A stretch of DNA of 64,000 nt from Bacteroidota bacterium (lineage in GTDB: Bacteria > Bacteroidota > Bacteroidia > Bacteroidales > UBA10428), in contig CP065006.1 of NCBI GenBank assembly GCA_016699695.1, positions 2,046,001 through 2,110,000 of the forward strand, written 5' to 3'. Every line of letters begins with the position of its first letter. Position 1 is the first letter of the stretch. Positions 17,627 through 26,004 of the stretch are shown here, in pieces. The notes beneath the pieces are model-generated. The model was not told the origin of the DNA. It did no database searches and saw only the letters and a list, made by a program, of their open reading frames with translations. The position numbers and the translations under genes were made by a program.

Positions 17627-18637
17627 ATGCTAAACAAAAAATCTGTTTTAATTACAGGAGGTACAGGGTCTTTTGGAAAGAAATTCACCGAAACGATTCT
17701 TAACCGGTACCCCGACATTAAACGCTTGGTTATATTTTCGCGCGATGAACTGAAGCAGTTTGAAATGGCTCAGGTTTTTTCGCATGATAAATACCCCGGA
17801 ATACGATACTTTTTGGGCGATGTGCGCGATTTGAACCGCTTCAAGAGGGCTTGCGAGGGAATAGATGTCATTATTCATGCTGCCGCATTGAAGCAGGTGC
17901 CCATGGCAGAATACAATCCGGACGAATTTATTAAAACAAATATCGGAGGGGCACAAAATATCATTGAAGCAGCATTAAGTAGCGATGTAAAAGTGGTAAT
18001 CGCACTTTCCACTGATAAGGCTGCAGCACCAATCAACCTTTACGGTGCCACAAAACTGGTTTCTGATAAGCTGTTTATTGCCGCCAACAACATTAAGGGA
18101 TGGCGCGATTTACGTTTCTCTGTGGTACGTTACGGCAATGTAATGGGGTCAAGAGGTTCTGTGATTCCGTTTTTTATGGAAAAAGCCAAAACAGGGGTTT
18201 TACCCATCACCCATACTGAAATGACCCGCTTTAATATCTCACTCGAAGATGGGGTGGATATGGTGCTTTGGGCCATCGAAAATGCGATTGGTGGCGAAAT
18301 ATTTGTACCAAAAATTGCCTCCTATAAGATTGAAACAGTTGCCAGAGCCATTGCCCCCAATGCTGAACTCCGCGATATTGGAATACGGCCTGGTGAAAAG
18401 CTTCACGAGGAAATGATTACCGAGAGCGACTCCTACTATACAATTGACATAGGCAAGTACTATGCAATTCTCCCCGCCGGATGCAATATGCAGACTTACC
18501 TCGACTACTATAAGGGAACAAGGGTTCCTGGGGGGTTTAAGTACAATTCCGGACAAAACAAGCAATGGGTGGGTGTGGAAGAAATGCGCGAACTTATTGT
18601 GAAATATGTCGATTCTGATTTTATACCGCTTGTATGA
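17627..18637 (+). CDS. pseB: UDP-GlcNAc 4,6-dehydratase (inverting)
   Basis: PseB catalyses the first step of pseudaminic acid synthesis, converting UDP-GlcNAc to the 4-keto-6-deoxy-L-arabino sugar. The 336-residue protein begins KKSVLITGGTGSFGKKF with the GxxGxxG cofactor loop. It contains FSRDELKQFEMAQVF, a segment highly typical of PseB, AALKQVPMAEYNP, the STDKAAAPINLYGATK region with the Y-x-x-x-K pair, and RYGNVMGSRGSVIP. Its stop overlaps the start of pseC by 4 bp, so the two are translationally coupled. Base composition is still like the housekeeping flanks, unlike the later Pse genes. Confidence 0.95.
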   Translation: MLNKKSVLITGGTGSFGKKFTETILNRYPDIKRLVIFSRDELKQFEMAQVFSHDKYPGIRYFLGDVRDLNRFKRACEGIDVIIHAAALKQVPMAEYNPDEFIKTNIGGAQNIIEAALSSDVKVVIALSTDKAAAPINLYGATKLVSDKLFIAANNIKGWRDLRFSVVRYGNVMGSRGSVIPFFMEKAKTGVLPITHTEMTRFNISLEDGVDMVLWAIENAIGGEIFVPKIASYKIETVARAIAPNAELRDIGIRPGEKLHEEMITESDSYYTIDIGKYYAILPAGCNMQTYLDYYKGTRVPGGFKYNSGQNKQWVGVEEMRELIVKYVDSDFIPLV

Positions 18638-19791
18638 AACCTATACCCTACGGAAAGCAGGATATTACTGAACAGGATATAAAGGAAGTGATAAGGGTAT
18701 TAAAAGGAGAATTGATTACCCAGGGGCCTGAAATATTTAAATTTGAAGAGACATTTGCATCCTATATTGGAAGTAAATATGCTGTAGCAGTTTCGAACGG
18801 AACAGCAGCCCTGCACCTTTGTGCCCTGGCGCTCGATGTAAAACCAGGCGATAAAGTAATCACCACACCAATTACTTTTGCTGCAAGTGCAAACTGTGTG
18901 CGCTACTGTGGGGGAGAAGTTGTTTTTGCCGACATCGACCCGGAGACTTACCTGATCGACATCCATCAGGTTCGCCGGATATTGGAGCAAGCGCCCCGGG
19001 GAACCATTAAGGGAATTATACCCGTTGATTTTGCTGGCCGGCCGTTGGATATGGAAAAATTCAGGCAACTGGCAGATGAATATGGCCTATGGATTATTGA
19101 AGATGCCTGCCACGCACCCGGAGGTTACTTTACAGACTCCAAAGGAACCACACAGTTTTGCGGAAACGGAACCTATGCTGATTTATCCATTTTTTCCTTT
19201 CATCCGGTAAAGCACATTGCCTGTGGAGAGGGGGGTATGATTACCACCAATAGCGAAGCCCTATACAACAAACTTCTGATGTTACGAACCCATGGTATTA
19301 CGAGGGAGCCCGCATTGTTGAATGAGAACCATGGTGGCTGGTACTACGAAATGCAGGAGCTGGGGTTTAATTATCGAATGACCGATTTTCAGGCAGCTTT
19401 AGGTTTAAGCCAGCTGCAAAGAGCGCAGCAAGGCTTGCACCGACGTAGGCAAATAGCCGAAAAGTATAACCAGGCTTTTTCTAACAAGCCATACATAAAA
19501 GGGCACTCAGGCTTAATCGACGGGCATGCCTATCACCTCTACATCATTGAAGTTGAAAACCGCAAAGGGCTTTACGATTACCTCCGCGAACAGCGTATTT
19601 TTGCCCAGGTACACTATATCCCGGTGCACCTGATGCCCTATTACCAGCAGTTGGGTGGCAAAGCAGGCGATATGCCCCATGCCGAGAAGTACTATAGCCA
19701 ATGCCTTAGTATCCCGATGTTTCCGACAATGACGGAAGAACAACAACTACATGTTATAAAATCGGTTAAAAATTTTTATAATGAAATGTGA
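18634..19791 (+). CDS. pseC: UDP-4-amino-4,6-dideoxy-AltNAc transaminase
   Basis: PseC is a PLP enzyme of the DegT/DnrJ/EryC1 family that aminates the PseB product at C4 using glutamate. The 385-residue protein begins IPYGKQDITEQDI, common in PseC, and has SNGTAALHLCALAL, EDACHAPGG and the PLP-lysine segment SFHPVKHIACGEGG. NYRMTDFQAALGLSQL is the conserved dimer region. Its end overlaps the start of the next gene by 11 bp. Immediately after it the base composition turns AT-rich. Confidence 0.94.
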   Translation: MKPIPYGKQDITEQDIKEVIRVLKGELITQGPEIFKFEETFASYIGSKYAVAVSNGTAALHLCALALDVKPGDKVITTPITFAASANCVRYCGGEVVFADIDPETYLIDIHQVRRILEQAPRGTIKGIIPVDFAGRPLDMEKFRQLADEYGLWIIEDACHAPGGYFTDSKGTTQFCGNGTYADLSIFSFHPVKHIACGEGGMITTNSEALYNKLLMLRTHGITREPALLNENHGGWYYEMQELGFNYRMTDFQAALGLSQLQRAQQGLHRRRQIAEKYNQAFSNKPYIKGHSGLIDGHAYHLYIIEVENRKGLYDYLREQRIFAQVHYIPVHLMPYYQQLGGKAGDMPHAEKYYSQCLSIPMFPTMTEEQQLHVIKSVKNFYNEM

Positions 19792-20410
19792 TTATAGCGA
19801 TGAGTTTATTCTTGCATTATTAACCAAGCAATTATCCTTTTTTAGTATTACCCAAGAAGAAACAAAATACTTACACGTTGCATATCTTGAAGCAAAAAAA
19901 AGGACTGAATATTGTTTTTCTGCATCAACAAACAAATATTACAAGAAGGATGGAGAAACTGTTTTTAATCCATTTCATTCGGGACAATGGTGTATTTTTT
20001 TATATTATTTGAGCAACACAATTTATACTACTAAAATATTAACCCCCCTATGTGATAAAATTTATTATCTAAACCGAATGTTAAATGCAGTAGACTTATT
20101 TTATGAAGTGAATTTGCCGCCAATTTTTGAATTAGATCACCCTCTAGGTACTGTAATTGGGAGAGGAACATTTGGCAATTATTTTTTCTTTTCACAGGGT
20201 TGTACAGTTGGAAACAACAAAGGAATCTTTCCTGTATTTGGCGAAAATGTAAAAATGATGTCCAATAGTAAAGTTATTGGGAATACTTTTATTGGTGATA
20301 ATGTAATTATTGCAGCAAATACTTTTATTAAGGATCAGAATGTGGATTCTAACTTAATTGTATTTGGAACTAGCCCTAACCTAATTTTTAAAACAAATAA
20401 AAACAAATAG
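19781..20410 (+). CDS. Serine acetyltransferase-like hexapeptide acyltransferase
   Basis: The 209-residue protein resembles serine O-acetyltransferase (CysE) in layout. An alpha-helical N-terminal part (residues 1-115) is followed by a left-handed beta-helix of hexapeptide repeats from about residue 118 (LDHPLGTVIGRGTFGNYFFF, GCTVGNN, VIGNTFIGDNVIIAANTFI). The usual CysE signature around the catalytic His-Asp is only partly present (ELDHPLGTVIG), so a sugar or nonulosonate O-acetyltransferase is as likely as CysE. Its position between pseC and the nonulosonate synthase genes favours a role in sugar modification, which is inference. It is the first gene of the AT-rich segment. Confidence 0.7.
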   Translation: MKCDYSDEFILALLTKQLSFFSITQEETKYLHVAYLEAKKRTEYCFSASTNKYYKKDGETVFNPFHSGQWCIFLYYLSNTIYTTKILTPLCDKIYYLNRMLNAVDLFYEVNLPPIFELDHPLGTVIGRGTFGNYFFFSQGCTVGNNKGIFPVFGENVKMMSNSKVIGNTFIGDNVIIAANTFIKDQNVDSNLIVFGTSPNLIFKTNKNK

Positions 20411-20424
20411 TTTTTATCAATATT

Positions 20425-22221
20425 ATGAAAAAGCCTAAATATATTATTGAAGTAGCAAATACACATGGAGGTAATTTTGAGTATATAATAGCTCTAATTA
20501 ATAAATTTTCGGAATATAAAGAAGGTTTTGGCATTAAATTCCAACCATTTAAACCCGATACAATTGCAACCAATGATTATGCTTATTTTGATGTATATAA
20601 AGAGTTATATTTTAATAATATTCAGTGGAGCACAATAATAAGCAAGGCTTTTGAATCAAAAGAGATTTGGTTAGATATTTTTGACTTGTATGGAATTGAA
20701 GTTTTAAGTGAAAATACAGAAAAAATAGTTGGCATTAAATTTCAATCCTCGGTTTTATATAATTACGAAGTTTTTAATAAGCTCAAAACATTTGATTTAA
20801 GCAAGAAAAAAATAATAATTAATGTTGCAGCACAACCTATTGAAGACATTCAGCAAATAATTAATTATTTAGAAGAAGGATTGAAACCCGAGGAAATATT
20901 ATTGGAATTTGGTTATCAAGCCTATCCTACTTCACTCGAAGATTCTGGTTTGTGTAAACTCGATATTATTAAAGCAAAATTTAATAAAAGAATTGTTTTT
21001 GCCGATCATGTTGAAGGAAGATCAGATGATGCAATTATCCTACCCTTAGTGATTTCCACTTTAGGAGTTGATTACATCGAAAAGCATGTTATGCTCGAAG
21101 AAATGGAGACTAAGTATGATCACTATTCGAGCCTTACCCCTTCGAGGTTTGAGCAAATGGTATCTCAAATTAATAGATATACTTCTTTAAATGAAAAACC
21201 ATTTATTAACGATAAAGAAAAAGTGTATTTAAAAAACACAATGATGATTCCAATTTTAAAAAAAGATATTGAGGCGGGTTCATTAATTAATTTTAATGAG
21301 GATGTTATATTTAGAAGAAGTAATAAAAGCGGACTTACTTCAAAGGAGATTAAAGAGCTGCAAAATAGTTTTAATATTATTGCTATTGACAAAAAAGAGG
21401 GAGACACCTTATCAATAGATGATTTTAAAAAAGCAACAATAGCAACGATAGTAGCTTGTAGGTTAAAATCAACAAGGTTACCAAATAAAGCATTACTCCC
21501 AATCGGTGGTTTACCATCAGTTGAGAGATGTTTAAAAAGTTGCCTTGAATTTAAAGATGTTAATCACACAATACTTGCCACATCTGATTTACTAGATGAT
21601 GATGATCTAAAGAATTACACATATAATTCTAGTGTGGTTTTTCATAAAGGGGATCCAGAGGATGTTATAAAAAGATATTTGGGTATTGTTGAAAAGCTAA
21701 AAATTGATATCATAATAAGAGTAACCGCCGACATGCCATTTGTTTCAAGTATTATTGTTGAAAAATTATTAAAATCGCATTTTAGCGAAGGCGCAGATTA
21801 TACGATATCAAAAAATGTAGCAGTTGGTACTGGAGTTGAAATTATTAATGCCACTTCACTAAAAAAGATCAAAAACTACTTTAAAAGCGCGAAATATTCT
21901 GAATACATGACATGGTATTTTCAAAACAATCCTGAATATTTCAAGCTGAATTTTTTCGATTTACCAGATGAACTTGTGCGGAATTATCGCTTAACACTTG
22001 ATTATCCTGAAGATTTAGAGATGTTTAATCAATTGCACGATAATTTAATAAATAGCAAATTAGATTTAAATATTTTAAATATATTTTCATTCCTTGATAC
22101 TCATCCCGAGATAAATAGTATAAATTCTCATCTAACGCTAAGATATAAAACGGATAATGTATTAATAGACACGCTTAACAAGTACACAAAAATTACTAGT
22201 GATATGATCAAAGGTCAATAG
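20425..22221 (+). CDS. NeuB/SpsE-like synthase fused to SpsF-like cytidylyltransferase
   Basis: The 598-residue protein joins two activities. Residues 1-255 are a divergent NeuB-family domain: EVANTHGG for the usual E-x-x-N-x-H-x-G, IKFQPFKPDTI, EFGYQAYPTSLED, FADHVEG for SDHT, and DYIEKHVML. Residues about 270-335 resemble the SAF/antifreeze-like domain. Residues about 336-598 are an SpsF/PseF-type nucleotidyltransferase: TIVACRLKSTRLPNKALLPI, HKGDPEDVIKRYL, and RVTADMPFVSS. No separate pseF gene is visible, so this domain probably supplies CMP activation of pseudaminic acid. The synthase half is less canonical than PseI encoded downstream, and its catalytic status is uncertain. Confidence 0.82.
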   Translation: MKKPKYIIEVANTHGGNFEYIIALINKFSEYKEGFGIKFQPFKPDTIATNDYAYFDVYKELYFNNIQWSTIISKAFESKEIWLDIFDLYGIEVLSENTEKIVGIKFQSSVLYNYEVFNKLKTFDLSKKKIIINVAAQPIEDIQQIINYLEEGLKPEEILLEFGYQAYPTSLEDSGLCKLDIIKAKFNKRIVFADHVEGRSDDAIILPLVISTLGVDYIEKHVMLEEMETKYDHYSSLTPSRFEQMVSQINRYTSLNEKPFINDKEKVYLKNTMMIPILKKDIEAGSLINFNEDVIFRRSNKSGLTSKEIKELQNSFNIIAIDKKEGDTLSIDDFKKATIATIVACRLKSTRLPNKALLPIGGLPSVERCLKSCLEFKDVNHTILATSDLLDDDDLKNYTYNSSVVFHKGDPEDVIKRYLGIVEKLKIDIIIRVTADMPFVSSIIVEKLLKSHFSEGADYTISKNVAVGTGVEIINATSLKKIKNYFKSAKYSEYMTWYFQNNPEYFKLNFFDLPDELVRNYRLTLDYPEDLEMFNQLHDNLINSKLDLNILNIFSFLDTHPEINSINSHLTLRYKTDNVLIDTLNKYTKITSDMIKGQ

Positions 22222-22233
22222 TTTTATTTTTTT

Positions 22234-23679
22234 ATGAAAAGGGTGGTATATATTAGAGTAGACGGAAATGCAAGGATTGGCTTAGGGCACTTAATTAGAT
22301 GCGTTTCATTGGCTCTAATGTTGAAGAAAAAATTTACAGTAAAATTTATTTGCAAAGAAATTCCGGATGACTTAAAGGATAATATTTTTAAACAAGGGAT
22401 TGAGAGTATTATAATTAAAGAAGAAGAAGAATTCTTTGAACTATTAAGTTATGGGCAAATTATTGTAATAGATGGGTACTCCTTTGATTATGAGTATCAA
22501 AGAAGGATTAAGGAAATAGAAGTTAAGTTAGTTTGTATTGATGATGTACATAAAAGCAGGTTCAATTGTGATATACTTCTAAACTATACACCTGGAGTTG
22601 AAATTAAAGAGTATAATGCAGCACCATATACAATTTTTGCTCTTGGCATGAATTATATCCTGTTACGACCATCATTTCTCAAGCAAGCAAAAAAACCCAA
22701 AGAAGTTAATAAAATGGAAACCGTTTTTATCTGCTTTGGTGGATCTGACCCACTTAATTTAACTCAAAAAACACTTGAGATAACTTTGTGTCAATTGATA
22801 TTTAAAAAAATAATCATTGTAACAGGTCATGCTAATCAGAACAAAGCATATATTGAGAGCATATCGAAAAACGATAGTAGAATAATACATAAACATGCAG
22901 TGAATGAGCAAGAAATGCTGAAATTAATGATTAAGTCTGATGTTGCAATTGTGCCCGCAAGCAGTATGCTTTATGAAGTTTTATCTGTTGGATGTATTCC
23001 AGTTACAGGAAAATATGTTGATAATCAAGATTTAGTATATGAATATTTTAAAAAATCAGGGTGCATTGTGGATGCAGGTACATTTTCATCTGATGAAATT
23101 AAATTGGCATTAAAAAAGATAGCCACAGACCAGAATAAAATAAAATTAATAGATGGGATATCGCCTATAAGAATTTTAAAACTGTTTACTATTTTAGATA
23201 AAGAGTTTAGAATAAAATTACAAAAAGCTAGTATTAGTGATTTGAACATAACATTTGAATGGGCTAATAATGAAATCATACGCCAATTTGCTTTTAATAA
23301 GCATATTATTAGTATTGAAGAACATACTAATTGGTTTATTAGTAAAATTAATAATCCTCAGTGCTTTTATTATTTAGCATTCCAAAACAGTATACCATTA
23401 GGTTCAATACGCTTTGATGTTATCGAGGGCGAGGCAATAATAAGTTATTTAGTTGATCCTAAATACCATGGACAGGGTTATGGAAAAACAATCCTCAAAA
23501 TGGGTATAGAAATTCTTATGAAAGAGTTGAGTAATATTTGCGTTAAAGTTTTTGTTGGTAAAGTTTTTTTACAAAATATTCAATCGATTAGAGCTTTTGA
23601 AAGCCTTGGTTTTGAGAAAAAGGATAATAAGGACTACTATAAGTATGTGAAATGGGTAACGACGGATCTATTAAAATAG
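22234..23679 (+). CDS. PseG-PseH fusion: UDP-sugar hydrolase plus N-acetyltransferase
   Basis: The 481-residue protein combines two consecutive pathway steps. Residues 1-320 match PseG, a GT-B-like UDP-sugar hydrolase: RVDGNARIGLGHLIRCVSLA with the catalytic-region glycine/histidine G-x-G-H, VCIDDVHKSRFNCDILLNYTP, FICFGGSDPLNLT and VPASSMLYEVLSVG. Residues about 328-475 are a GNAT domain like PseH: ITFEWANNEIIRQFAF, ISYLVDPKYHGQGYGKTIL (acetyl-CoA loop) and SIRAFESLGFEKK. It should acetylate the 4-amino group and then release UDP. Its last 28 bp overlap pseI. Separate PseG and PseH proteins are the norm in Campylobacter and Helicobacter; fusions are known elsewhere. Confidence 0.9.
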   Translation: MKRVVYIRVDGNARIGLGHLIRCVSLALMLKKKFTVKFICKEIPDDLKDNIFKQGIESIIIKEEEEFFELLSYGQIIVIDGYSFDYEYQRRIKEIEVKLVCIDDVHKSRFNCDILLNYTPGVEIKEYNAAPYTIFALGMNYILLRPSFLKQAKKPKEVNKMETVFICFGGSDPLNLTQKTLEITLCQLIFKKIIIVTGHANQNKAYIESISKNDSRIIHKHAVNEQEMLKLMIKSDVAIVPASSMLYEVLSVGCIPVTGKYVDNQDLVYEYFKKSGCIVDAGTFSSDEIKLALKKIATDQNKIKLIDGISPIRILKLFTILDKEFRIKLQKASISDLNITFEWANNEIIRQFAFNKHIISIEEHTNWFISKINNPQCFYYLAFQNSIPLGSIRFDVIEGEAIISYLVDPKYHGQGYGKTILKMGIEILMKELSNICVKVFVGKVFLQNIQSIRAFESLGFEKKDNKDYYKYVKWVTTDLLK

Positions 23680-24710
23680 GAAAGCACCTATTCGAAAGAA
23701 ATAGCAGAGTATTCATAATTGCGGAATTATCTGCAAATCATAATGGTTCTTTGCAAGTTGCAATTGATACTATAAAAGCCGCTAAAAGAGCAGGGGCAGA
23801 TGCAATAAAGTTGCAAACATATACCCCTGATACGATTACATTAAATTCTAGAAATAAGGATTTTAGAATAAACGAGGATACAATTTGGGATGGCAAATAT
23901 CTTTATGATCTTTACAAAGAAGCATATACACCTTGGGATTGGCATCCAATTCTATTTGAAGAAGCGAGGAAGCATGATTTAATTTGTTTTTCTTCACCGT
24001 TTGATTTCTCGGCAGTTGATTTTCTGGAATCTTTAAATACTCCAGCCTATAAAATTGCTTCATTCGAAATAACTGATATACCTCTAATTGAATACGCTGC
24101 ATCAAAAGGAAAACCAATGATAATATCTACAGGCATTGCTGATATTGAAGATATTGAATTGGCAATTGAAACCTGTAGAAAGATTAATAATCATCAAATT
24201 ATATTATTAAAATGCACCTCAAGTTATCCTGCACCCATTGATGAAGCAAACTTACTAATGATACCTGATTTTATGAAGCGTTTCGGTGTTTATGCGGGCC
24301 TCTCAGATCATACTATGGGTATAACTGTTCCAATTGTTGCAACCTCTCTTGGAGCAAAAGTAATTGAAAAACATTTTATTATAGATCGTTCAATCGGAGG
24401 TCCAGATTCTTCATTTTCTTTAGATGAAAAGGAGTTTACGCAAATGGTAAAAGCAGTAAGAGAAGCTGAAAAGGCCATCGGGATAGTTGATTATGAACTT
24501 ACCCAAAAGCAAAAAAGGGGAAGGTCTTTTTCACGCTCACTTTATATTGTTGAGGATATTAAAAAAGGTGACCTTTTCTCGTCTCAAAACATTCGTTCTA
24601 TTAGACCTGGTTTTGGTTTACACCCAAAACATTTTAAGGATGTGATTAATAAAAAAGCAAAGTCAAATATTAAAAAAGGCAATGCTTTAAAATGGGATGA
24701 TATAGAGTAA
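23652..24710 (+). CDS. pseI: Pseudaminic acid synthase
   Basis: The 352-residue NeuB-family enzyme condenses 6-deoxy-AltdiNAc with phosphoenolpyruvate to give pseudaminic acid. It has the full motif set: IIAELSANHNGS, DAIKLQTYTPDTITL, FSSPFDFSAVDFL, PAYKIASFEITD, ISTGIADI, LLKCTSSYPAP, LSDHTMGI and VIEKHFIIDRSIGGPDSSFS. The C-terminal SAF domain (about 285-350) includes SRSLYIVEDIKKGD. The first ATG lies inside the pseGH gene, an overlap of 28 bp; the alternative internal starts would remove conserved sequence only after IFIAEL, so this start is likely but not certain. Confidence 0.95.
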   Translation: MGNDGSIKIGKHLFERNSRVFIIAELSANHNGSLQVAIDTIKAAKRAGADAIKLQTYTPDTITLNSRNKDFRINEDTIWDGKYLYDLYKEAYTPWDWHPILFEEARKHDLICFSSPFDFSAVDFLESLNTPAYKIASFEITDIPLIEYAASKGKPMIISTGIADIEDIELAIETCRKINNHQIILLKCTSSYPAPIDEANLLMIPDFMKRFGVYAGLSDHTMGITVPIVATSLGAKVIEKHFIIDRSIGGPDSSFSLDEKEFTQMVKAVREAEKAIGIVDYELTQKQKRGRSFSRSLYIVEDIKKGDLFSSQNIRSIRPGFGLHPKHFKDVINKKAKSNIKKGNALKWDDIE

Positions 24711-24727
24711 TATGAAAACTAAGAATA

Positions 24728-25999
24728 TTGAAAAAGGTAATTAACGTTATAAATATTTATAAAAAGCACTTTAAAGCTGGTTTTTTTTATACTGTAACCT
24801 CTTTATTTTCAACTTTTACAAGCCTTTTAGCAGGATTTTTAGTTCTGCGTTGGGTAGGTCCTGAAGAAATGGGAATTTGGCAACTTCTATTAATAATTAA
24901 TAATTATGCAATAATTGGAAATTTAGGTGTTAATACCGGATTAGGTAGAGAATTACCTTTCCTGCTCGGTAAAGGAGAAGAAGAAAAAGCCTTTAGCTTA
25001 GCTTCTACAGCAAAGGCTTACTGTTTGTTTAGCTCAATAATTACTTTATTAATAACAATTTGCGCCGCAGTTATTTTTTATTTAAGGGGATCTAGCTATT
25101 TATTTATTATTACACTAATTGTTGTTGGTGTAATACTTTCTGTAAATTACTATAAAGAATATATTTTAACTCTTTTTAGAACAAACAAAGCGTTTAATAA
25201 TTTATCCTATGCTTTTTTATTTCAAGGTGCAGTTAACATATTTTTAGTTCCAATTATTTATTTCAATAAGTTTCAAGGATTTCTTTTATATAATCTCATT
25301 ACAATTATTATTTCCTTATTGGTATTATTAGCAATAAACCCAATAAGAGTAAAAAGTAGATATAGCAAACAGGAGTTTAAAATATTAATTAAAACTGGCA
25401 TGCCATTGTTTGTAATGTCATACATGTATGGTGTATCTAAAACGTTTATTAAGTTTGCTATTCTAAAGTTTGGTGGTGTAGAAATGTTAGGTTTGTTTTC
25501 ACCCGTTTTGACTATTAGAAACAGTATTAATACATTGCCAAAAATAATTTCGCAATATATTTATCCGAAATTTACATATAAGATTGGTGTATCAGGTGAT
25601 TCATCTCAACTTTGGAAGCCAGTAAAACACATCTCCTTTATGCTCCTTGCTGGCCTAGGTTTAATAGTTTTGCCTATATATTATTATATGCCAGAATTAC
25701 TTGAATTATTTTTTCCTAAGTATATAGATAGTTTATTCCCAAGCAGAATGGCTTTGTTATCTGGCATTATTTTTAGTTCTTTCATTGGGGTTATTACTCT
25801 AAATAGTATAAAGGGTTATAAAGAAAGGTTGATAATATCAGTGATTTATTTATTAGTTTCTGCATTAATTCCATTTCTGCTCCCTGTATATTTTACAAAT
25901 AAAATAGAAGGCTTAGCGTATTCTATTCTTATTATCGACATAATTTATTTTGCAGTTGCATATTTTATTACAAAAAGGAAACTACTAAATACCTATTAA
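24728..25999 (+). CDS. Wzx-like oligosaccharide flippase
   Basis: The 423-residue protein is highly hydrophobic with 12-14 predicted membrane helices in the MATE/MOP flippase pattern. The N-terminal FYTVTSLFSTFTSLLAGFLVLRWVGPEEMGIWQLL is divided by the typical V-G-x-x-x-x-G-x-W/Y motif. It would flip the lipid-linked repeat unit across the inner membrane. The frame opens with TTG at 24728; the nearest upstream ATG (24712) is in another frame and reaches a stop after 10 codons, and the next in-frame Met is near residue 48. A non-ATG start or a small indel at the 5' end are both possible. Confidence 0.85.
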   Translation: MKKVINVINIYKKHFKAGFFYTVTSLFSTFTSLLAGFLVLRWVGPEEMGIWQLLLIINNYAIIGNLGVNTGLGRELPFLLGKGEEEKAFSLASTAKAYCLFSSIITLLITICAAVIFYLRGSSYLFIITLIVVGVILSVNYYKEYILTLFRTNKAFNNLSYAFLFQGAVNIFLVPIIYFNKFQGFLLYNLITIIISLLVLLAINPIRVKSRYSKQEFKILIKTGMPLFVMSYMYGVSKTFIKFAILKFGGVEMLGLFSPVLTIRNSINTLPKIISQYIYPKFTYKIGVSGDSSQLWKPVKHISFMLLAGLGLIVLPIYYYMPELLELFFPKYIDSLFPSRMALLSGIIFSSFIGVITLNSIKGYKERLIISVIYLLVSALIPFLLPVYFTNKIEGLAYSILIIDIIYFAVAYFITKRKLLNTY

Positions 26000-26004
26000 A
26001 ATAG

